This document shows positions 58,353 to 64,000 of a stretch of 64,000 bases of DNA, piece after piece. Source of the stretch: an uncultured Actinomycetes bacterium (GTDB taxonomy: Bacteria > Actinomycetota > Acidimicrobiia > Acidimicrobiales > RAAP-2); the NCBI GenBank assembly GCA_903924205.1, contig CAIYAP010000006.1, positions 42,567-106,566 on the forward strand, written 5' to 3'. The position numbers were made by a program, and so were the translations under genes. The number at the start of each line of letters is the position of its first letter. The first letter of the stretch is position 1. The notes under the pieces were generated by a model. That model saw nothing but the letters and a program-made list of their open reading frames with translations, ran no database searches and was not told the origin of the DNA.

Positions 58353-59894
58353 ATGACAACGGTTCCAAAGAGGCAGCTGTACGCGATTTTGTCGGCCCTC
58401 ATGTTGGGAATGTTCTTGTCAGCCCTTGACCAGACGGTGGTCTCGACGGCCTTGCCGACGATCGTGGGGGAATTGCACGGGGCGAGCCACCTGTCGTGGG
58501 TAGTGGTGTCGTACCTATTGGCCTCGACGGTGTCGACTCCTTTGTGGGGAAAGCTCGGCGACATGTACGGGCGCAAGGGTTTTTTCCAGACCGCGATTGG
58601 CGTTTTCCTCCTGGGGTCTGTTCTCTGCGGAATTGCCCACACCATGCTTCAGCTGATTCTCTTTCGTGCCATTCAGGGTCTCGGCGCGGGGGGCCTAATG
58701 ATTGGGGCTCAAGCCATCATTGGCGACATTGTGCCCCCGCGCGAGCGAGGGCGTTACTCGGGATTTTTTGGTGCGACCTTTGGGGCGGCGACCGTGTTGG
58801 GCCCCCTCATCGGTGGTTTCATCGTTGATCACTGGTCCTGGCGCTGGGTGTTTGGCATCAACGTGCCGGTCGGCATCGTGGCGTTCCTGGTGACGACCAT
58901 CGTTCTGCATGATGATGCCGCTCATGTCGCCCACAAGATTGACTACCTCGGCGCGGCCCTCTTGACCGCATCAGCATCGTGTTTCATTTTGTTCACCTCT
59001 CTCGGCGGCAATAGCTTCGCGTGGGGGAGCATGAAGTCGATTGCCCTCATCACCACCTCGGTGGTGCTGGTGGTGGTTTTCCTGCAGGTGGAAAACCGTG
59101 CGGCCGAACCCATCTTGGCTCCTCGCATGATGCGGAATCGAGTGGTGGCCTCCGGTTCCGCCATCGGTTTCGTCACGGGCTTCGCGATGTTCGGGGCAAT
59201 GACTTTCCTGCCCGTGTTCTTTCAAAGCGTGAAGGGCATTTCTCCCACCGCGTCGGGTCTTCGACTCATCCCCATGATGGCCGGACTCTTTGCCATGTCG
59301 ATCACCGCGGGCCAACTACTTGCCAAGGGGTGGCGTTACCGAGCTTTTCCGATTGCCGGCACGGGCATCATGACTATCGGTCTGGCCCTGTTAGGCACGA
59401 CGCATGAAAACACGTCGGGGGGCGTTTTCGCGCTGTACATGTTCATTCTTGGTGTGGGCATCGGGTTGGTCATGCAAGTACTTGTCGTTGCCGTGCAAAA
59501 TGCCGTGGCGTTCTCTGACCTCGGAGCGGCGACCGCGGCCGCCAACTTCTTTCGATCCTTGGGCGGATCGGTGGGGACGGCGGTTTTCGGTGCGGTGTAC
59601 ACAAATATCCTTCCGCACAAGCTCGCGGCCAATGCGGTCGCGCTGCACGCCAATTTGAGTGGCATCTCGACGTCCACGTTGACGCCGAGCGGGCTCGCCG
59701 CACTCGCACGGACGAACCCCGTCGCAGTCACCGTGATCAAGATGTCTCTCGCTCAGTCCATTGAAATGATTTTCAAGTGGGCCATTCCGGTGGGCGCGGT
59801 GGCGTTCCTTCTCAGTTTGACTCTGCCCCAAGTTGCTCTGCGCGGACACGCTCCCGCAGAATCGGAATCAACTCTCGACAGCCACGCTCTATAA
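58353..59894 (+). CDS. MFS transporter, DHA2 family (EmrB/QacA-type)
   Basis: [63 protein letters not shown]. Confidence 0.95.
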   Translation: MTTVPKRQLYAILSALMLGMFLSALDQTVVSTALPTIVGELHGASHLSWVVVSYLLASTVSTPLWGKLGDMYGRKGFFQTAIGVFLLGSVLCGIAHTMLQLILFRAIQGLGAGGLMIGAQAIIGDIVPPRERGRYSGFFGATFGAATVLGPLIGGFIVDHWSWRWVFGINVPVGIVAFLVTTIVLHDDAAHVAHKIDYLGAALLTASASCFILFTSLGGNSFAWGSMKSIALITTSVVLVVVFLQVENRAAEPILAPRMMRNRVVASGSAIGFVTGFAMFGAMTFLPVFFQSVKGISPTASGLRLIPMMAGLFAMSITAGQLLAKGWRYRAFPIAGTGIMTIGLALLGTTHENTSGGVFALYMFILGVGIGLVMQVLVVAVQNAVAFSDLGAATAAANFFRSLGGSVGTAVFGAVYTNILPHKLAANAVALHANLSGISTSTLTPSGLAALARTNPVAVTVIKMSLAQSIEMIFKWAIPVGAVAFLLSLTLPQVALRGHAPAESESTLDSHAL

Positions 59895-60297
59895 GCCGGA
59901 GACAGGCATCGAATTCGGCATCATCGCCGTAATAGGGGTCCGGTACATCGAGGTCGGCGCCCAGGAGCGATCGCAGCAAAATGATGTCCACCTTCGCGTG
60001 GCGCTCTCGAATGTCGTGCGCGTGTTCGCGAGTCATCACGAGGACGAGTTCGTGCGAGTCCAGAAATGAGGAGTCAGCAAAGATTCCCACGCTTCCTTCA
60101 TCGGCATACCCGGCTCGCTGAAGGGCTCGCTGTGAGCGCTGGTCCATCGGAGAGCCCACGTGCCACCGAGCGGTGCCGGCACTCGTGACCTCGACCTTCC
60201 CGTGCAGCACGGGATCGTCGGCCACCAGGGCGCGGATAATGACTTCAGCAATAGGGGAGCGGCAAATATTGCCAGTGCAGATGGCGGAAACTCTCAC
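59812..60297 (-). CDS. Low-molecular-weight protein-tyrosine phosphatase
   Basis: [24 protein letters not shown] (CxGNxCRSP); [16 protein letters not shown]. Confidence 0.95.
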   Translation of the reverse strand: MRVSAICTGNICRSPIAEVIIRALVADDPVLHGKVEVTSAGTARWHVGSPMDQRSQRALQRAGYADEGSVGIFADSSFLDSHELVLVMTREHAHDIRERHAKVDIILLRSLLGADLDVPDPYYGDDAEFDACLRLIERGCRELIPILRERVRAEQLGAESN

Positions 60298-60367
60298 CGC
60301 ATTGGTTTAGTCGCTGGCCGACGTCACCGCGTGACGCAAAGTGGGTACGATTTGCGCGGGAGGTCGA

Positions 60368-60724
60368 ATGCCGTTATCCGAAAATGAACAGCGAATTATT
60401 GCGGAGATGGAGCGTTCGCTCACGAGCACTGATCCGAACTTCGCCAAGACGGTTAAGACCACCCACGTGTACCACCACAGTGGCGTTCGATTGCGCTGGG
60501 CGGTCATTGGTTTTCTCGTTGGCCTCGTGGTCCTAGTTGCGTCGTTCTCGATGTCGACCGTGGGCGGCTTCGTGGGTGTTGCCATCATGTTCGCCTCGGC
60601 CGTCATTGCCGAACGGCACTTGCGCACCTTGGGTCGCGCGTCTCTTCGCGGTGTCGCCCAGCAGGTCCGCGACCGTGTCGGTGACTTTGACGGCAGCCGT
60701 TTTCGCCGCCACGATGACCTCTAA
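60368..60724 (+). CDS. DUF3040-type membrane protein
   Basis: MPLSENEQRIIAEMERSLTSTDPNFAKTV, two TM segments; start moved to 60368. Confidence 0.88.
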   Translation: MPLSENEQRIIAEMERSLTSTDPNFAKTVKTTHVYHHSGVRLRWAVIGFLVGLVVLVASFSMSTVGGFVGVAIMFASAVIAERHLRTLGRASLRGVAQQVRDRVGDFDGSRFRRHDDL

Positions 60725-60971
60725 CAGCCGCCTCGTACCCCCGCACGTGTGGTCAGCGATTCTTCGCAACCCGCGAGGGGGTCTACATCTCGTCGCGGCG
60801 GCATGGCGACTTCGCCGTCGACGCTGGTGGCGACACTGGCCTCCGCTTCCGGTCCCCGGTGAGGCGTATTTCGACTTTCGTCGCGTGACAGCGGTGGCGG
60901 AGGGAGACCTGTCGGCCGACGACCTCCTCGCCGCGGCGATATGGTCGTCTCGCGCGCTGCGCAACCGATAG
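60714..60971 (+). CDS. Small conserved-type hypothetical protein
   Basis: ATG at 60714 overlapping the upstream stop; MTSNSRLVPPHVWSAILRNPRGGLHLVAAAWRLRRRRWWRHWPPLPVPGEAYFDFRRVTAVAEGD. Confidence 0.65.
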   Translation: MTSNSRLVPPHVWSAILRNPRGGLHLVAAAWRLRRRRWWRHWPPLPVPGEAYFDFRRVTAVAEGDLSADDLLAAAIWSSRALRNR

Positions 60972-60981
60972 TTTTTGAGAC

Positions 60982-61488
60982 ATGAGGCGCGTCCTCGTCC
61001 TCAATGCCACTTTCGAGCCCCTGCAGCTCGTCTCGTCACGACGAGCCGTGCTGCTGTTGCTCGACGGTCGCGCCGAAACCGTCGCGGTCGGTGACGATCC
61101 GGAAGTACTGCACTCGCCGTCGGTGAATGTTGAGGTGCCGTCCATCGTGCGACTCTTTCACGTCGCGCGACTGGGCCACCGGCGCCGCACGCCACCAGTG
61201 ACTCGGCGCGCGGTGTTGCTGCGTGATGGTTCACGTTGCGCCTATTGCGGTGAGCACGCCGACACCATTGACCACATCATTCCTCGAAGTCGAGGCGGCG
61301 CCCATGAGTGGACCAATGTGGTGGCTGCCTGCCGGCGACACAACATGGAAAAAGGCGATCGATACCTGCACGAAATTGGCTGGCGACTTCGCACGGTCCC
61401 GACGGCTCCCGAGGGCTCGTGGTGGCGTTGGCGACACGTTGATTCGCCCGATCCCGCTTGGGAGCCCTACTTGCCGCGCGCATCATGA
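60982..61488 (+). CDS. HNH endonuclease
   Basis: LNATFEPLQLVSSRRAVLLLLDGRAE; RDGSRCAYCGEHADTIDHIIPRSRGGAHEWTNVVAACRRHNMEKGDR. Confidence 0.94.
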   Translation: MRRVLVLNATFEPLQLVSSRRAVLLLLDGRAETVAVGDDPEVLHSPSVNVEVPSIVRLFHVARLGHRRRTPPVTRRAVLLRDGSRCAYCGEHADTIDHIIPRSRGGAHEWTNVVAACRRHNMEKGDRYLHEIGWRLRTVPTAPEGSWWRWRHVDSPDPAWEPYLPRAS

Positions 61489-62138
61489 GCGATATCGAGG
61501 AGCTCTACGACTACAACGTCGTTCGCCAATTGACCGAGGCGACGGCATTGGTCGTCCATGTCAGTGACACCTTTCACATCCTCGGTAGCACCCAGCGGGC
61601 GTCCGCTCTGAGCGGCCCGGTCGAGAATCTTCGGCAACGCCGGGGTGGGGGTGGTGTGGTGCGCATTGAACCGGATGATGTCTGGCTCGACCTGTGGATA
61701 CCCCGTGACGATCCTCGCTTCATCGAGGACGTGACGGAGATGGCGGTGCAAGTGGGGCAGTGGTGGGCTGGCGCGCTGGACTACTACCTCGATAACCCGG
61801 TTGAGGTTGCGACCGCGATGGACGTGGTGCGCGGTGACTACAGCGCGGCATGTTTCGCCGGTCGCGGGCCGGGCGAAGTTTTTCACGGTTCACGCAAGCT
61901 CGTGGGTGTTACACAATGGCGCGTTCGTGAAGGGGTTTTCGTTGCGACGTTGCTCCCTCGAGGCACTCAAGGGAATCTCGCCCACCTGGTGGGTAGCCCT
62001 GAGGGCCTCGAAGCCCACTTGGAAGGCGCGGGTGGGGCGTCCACCCTTTTTGACGCGGCCGTTCTCGACTTCATTGCGCGTGAGGTGATTGATCAGGCGG
62101 GCGGAATGACTCGTCGAGAATTGCATCTTGTGCCGTAA
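61485..62138 (+). CDS. Lipoate/biotin-protein ligase-like protein
   Basis: ACFAGRGPGEVFHGSRKLVGVTQWRVREGVFVATLLP resembles the LplA catalytic segment; ATGA overlap with the HNH gene at 61485. Confidence 0.65.
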   Translation: MSDIEELYDYNVVRQLTEATALVVHVSDTFHILGSTQRASALSGPVENLRQRRGGGGVVRIEPDDVWLDLWIPRDDPRFIEDVTEMAVQVGQWWAGALDYYLDNPVEVATAMDVVRGDYSAACFAGRGPGEVFHGSRKLVGVTQWRVREGVFVATLLPRGTQGNLAHLVGSPEGLEAHLEGAGGASTLFDAAVLDFIAREVIDQAGGMTRRELHLVP

Positions 62139-62159
62139 TTTCAGCGTTTTCACGATCTA

Positions 62160-62183
62160 CCGGGGCTGCGGCCCCGGTTTTTT
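62160..62183 (+). terminator. Intrinsic terminator upstream of mraZ
   Basis: CCGGGGC-TGCG-GCCCCGG stem-loop followed by TTTTTT. Confidence 0.93.
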
Positions 62184-62195
62184 GTTGTCCACGAG

Positions 62196-62265
62196 GTGGG
62201 GACGGAGGGAAAAAAGTGGTGTAAAAGGGTGATAAGTGGTGTAAATGCCCACAAAGTGGTATGGT
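62196..62265 (+). promoter_or_regulatory. Candidate MraZ operator array and mraZ promoter region
   Basis: GTGG cores at 62196, 62216, 62236 and 62256, exactly 20 bp apart; the last three sit in AAGTGGT(G/A)T. Confidence 0.75.
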
Positions 62266-62284
62266 CTCCTCTGAGGAGGGGTCC

Positions 62285-62716
62285 ATGACATTGATGCGCG
62301 GTCGCTACGAGCAGAAGATTGACGCGAAGGGTCGCGTCGTCATTCCCTCGAAATACCGCGACGTCTTTGGCGGCCTCGCCAACATCACGATCTACGACCA
62401 GGGCTGTTTGTGGGTGGGGCCAAACAGCGCTTTCGAGAAGCAGTGGGAAGACGACATCAACGTCAAGGGCCCATTGTCGGAAGCTGAAAACAACCGTCGG
62501 CGACTCCTATTTTCGAACTCCACCGAAGTGCCAGTGGACGCCCAAGGTCGCATGCTCCTCAACGAACGCCAGCGTCAGCACGCGGGCATCGATCTCGACC
62601 AGCCCGTCGTCATCATCGGCGTGGGCGGCAACTTGGAAATTTGGAACCCTGAGCGACTTGACCGCGTCACCGCGAAACCGGCAGCCGAACTCAAGAGTTC
62701 TGAGGCCGACCAATGA
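62285..62716 (+). CDS. mraZ: Transcriptional regulator MraZ
   Basis: MTLMRGRYEQKIDAKGRVVIPSKYRDVFG; VPVDAQGRMLLNERQRQHAGID (two SpoVT/AbrB-like repeats); ATG after GAGGAGGGG. Confidence 0.96.
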   Translation: MTLMRGRYEQKIDAKGRVVIPSKYRDVFGGLANITIYDQGCLWVGPNSAFEKQWEDDINVKGPLSEAENNRRRLLFSNSTEVPVDAQGRMLLNERQRQHAGIDLDQPVVIIGVGGNLEIWNPERLDRVTAKPAAELKSSEADQ

Positions 62717-62770
62717 AAGGGGATGCCCACTCCCGTGTAAGGCGCTGGCCCTGGACCATGCGCAGCCTTC

Positions 62771-62848
62771 CGACCAACCCCAACGGTGATTTCTCCTCCG
62801 CCCTGCCGTTGGGTGTCGCACCGAGCCCCCACTCGGTGACGTTGGTCG
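62771..62848 (+). promoter_or_regulatory. Structured three-way-junction RNA leader of rsmH/mraW
   Basis: Stem A CGACCAAC(62771-62778)/GTTGGTCG(62841-62848); stem B CCCAACGG(62779-62786)/CCGTTGGG(62806-62813); stem C CACCGAG(62819-62825)/CTCGGTG(62832-62838); all perfect. Confidence 0.75.
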
Positions 62849-62859
62849 AAGGGCTGCAG

Positions 62860-63792
62860 ATGACCCAGGACTTCGTGCACGAACCCGTTCTCGCTACCGA
62901 AGTGGTGAACGCGATGGCCGTCGAGGACGGCATCATTGTCGACGCCACTTTGGGGGGTGCGGGGCATAGCGCCCTCCTTCTTGAGCGTTACCCCCACGTG
63001 CGGATCATCGGCATCGACCGCGACCCCATTGCTCGCGATGCGGCGCGCCGACGGCTTGCTCCGTATGGCGATCGAGCGACGGTCGTGGCAGGAGATTTCG
63101 CCTCCATGGGCGTATTGGTGCGTCCCTTAACTCACGACATGCCGATTCGCGGGGTCCTGATGGACCTCGGCGTCTCGTCACCTCAGCTCGATGACGGTGA
63201 TCGTGGATTCTCGTTTCGCTTTGACGCCCCCCTCGACATGCGCATGGATACGACACAAGGCAAGACTGCCGCCGAATACATAGCCACGGCCGATGTCGGC
63301 GAGCTGGCGGGCCTTTTTCGAGAGCACGGCGAAACTCGATTCGCGGGTGCCATTGCCCGCTCGGTTATCGGAGCAATGCCGACGACGACCTCGGAGTTGG
63401 TCTCGGCAGTGGAGCGTGCGGTACCGGCTGCGGCTCGCCGTCGCGGCCACGTCGCCACTCGCGTCTTTCAGGCTCTTCGAGTTGTCGTAAATGATGAAGA
63501 GGCGCAGTTGCGTGAGGGCCTGATGGCTGCGATTTCTCTGTTGGCCCCTGGCGGCGTTCTCGTCGTGATGAGCTATCACTCGGGCGAGGACAAGGTTGTC
63601 AAGAAGTTCATGCTCGAGGGCGAGTCGGGTGGCTGTACCTGCCCACCTCAGTTGCCCTGCGTGTGTGGCGCTGTCTCCACCTTGGACGTCGCGCGACACG
63701 GCGCCATCCTGGCGTCCTCCGATGAGGTCGACCGCAACCCGCGTGCTCGGTCCGCGCGTTTGCGCATCGCCCGCGTGAAGGAGCTCGCGTGA
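62860..63792 (+). CDS. rsmH: 16S rRNA (cytosine(1402)-N(4))-methyltransferase
   Basis: FVHEPVLATEVVNAMAVEDGIIVDATLGGAGHSALLLERYPHVRIIGIDRDPIA; GVLMDLGVSSPQLDDGDRGFSFRFDAPLDMRMD; ATG at 62860 chosen over 62713 on homology grounds. Confidence 0.93.
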   Translation: MTQDFVHEPVLATEVVNAMAVEDGIIVDATLGGAGHSALLLERYPHVRIIGIDRDPIARDAARRRLAPYGDRATVVAGDFASMGVLVRPLTHDMPIRGVLMDLGVSSPQLDDGDRGFSFRFDAPLDMRMDTTQGKTAAEYIATADVGELAGLFREHGETRFAGAIARSVIGAMPTTTSELVSAVERAVPAAARRRGHVATRVFQALRVVVNDEEAQLREGLMAAISLLAPGGVLVVMSYHSGEDKVVKKFMLEGESGGCTCPPQLPCVCGAVSTLDVARHGAILASSDEVDRNPRARSARLRIARVKELA

Positions 63793-64000
63793 GCGTTATT
63801 TCCTTCCCCTTCCGCGATCATGGCGAGCACGGTGTTTTTCGTCCTCGCATTGCGACGGCACCTCGTCGTGCGACGGCGTCTCATCGGGGGACTGCCCGCT
63901 TTCGCCTGTGGGCTCGCTTATCGTGGACAGGACAATTAGTGGTCATTACCGCAGTGGGAGCCGTGTCGGCGATGTTCGTTGTCCAGTCCATCGATACACG
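63789..64000 (+). CDS. FtsL-like cell-division protein, partial (C-terminus beyond the right edge)
   Basis: GTG at 63789 overlapping the rsmH stop; MSVISFPFRDHGEHGVFRPRIA...WTGQLVVITAVGAVSAMFVVQSIDT with one TM segment; position after mraZ-rsmH. Confidence 0.65.
   Translation, partial: MSVISFPFRDHGEHGVFRPRIATAPRRATASHRGTARFRLWARLSWTGQLVVITAVGAVSAMFVVQSIDT

Noticed and set aside
1-64000. Mobile elements, prophage, integrases, restriction or abortive-infection islands
   Set aside because: No transposase, integrase, phage structural or canonical defence gene was recognised; the lone HNH and TM0106-type proteins are not enough to call a defence system.

Overview
The window is about 64 kb of gene-dense, high-GC actinobacterial-type chromosome; Acidimicrobiia-like is my inference. 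It is mostly housekeeping and metabolic genes, and I see no mobile element, prophage or CRISPR array. RNA genes: RNase P RNA (rnpB, minus, about 4917-5274), tmRNA (ssrA, minus, 27232-27580), tRNA-Leu(UAG) (minus, 34440-34522) and tRNA-Gly(GCC) (plus, 43213-43288). Recognisable loci: a TM0106-type RecB-family nuclease running off the left edge (GTG start, absent from the ORF track); a heterodimeric ABC exporter; xseA-xseB; a glpD / alkyl-DHAP-synthase-like / glpK operon; trpD; a TrmA/RumA-type methyltransferase; a beta-carbonic anhydrase; smpB-ssrA with an SGNH gene between them; rph-rdgB; a DEAD-box helicase fused to a cold-shock domain; clpP; a Wzm/Wzt-type exporter with HAD and GT8 genes; orn; dut-WS/DGAT; an FGly-type sulfatase; a polar amino-acid ABC operon; fur/msrA; nhaA; and mraZ-rsmH-ftsL at the right edge. 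Most notable: (1) a perfectly base-paired three-way junction ending at the rsmH/mraW Shine-Dalgarno; (2) four GTGG boxes exactly 20 bp apart upstream of mraZ; (3) two stand-alone SGNH paralogues with a shared cysteine pattern, one lying between smpB and ssrA; (4) a strongly asymmetric ABC exporter; (5) the DEAD-box/cold-shock fusion; (6) a possible ether-lipid operon. No wholly new system is demonstrated.
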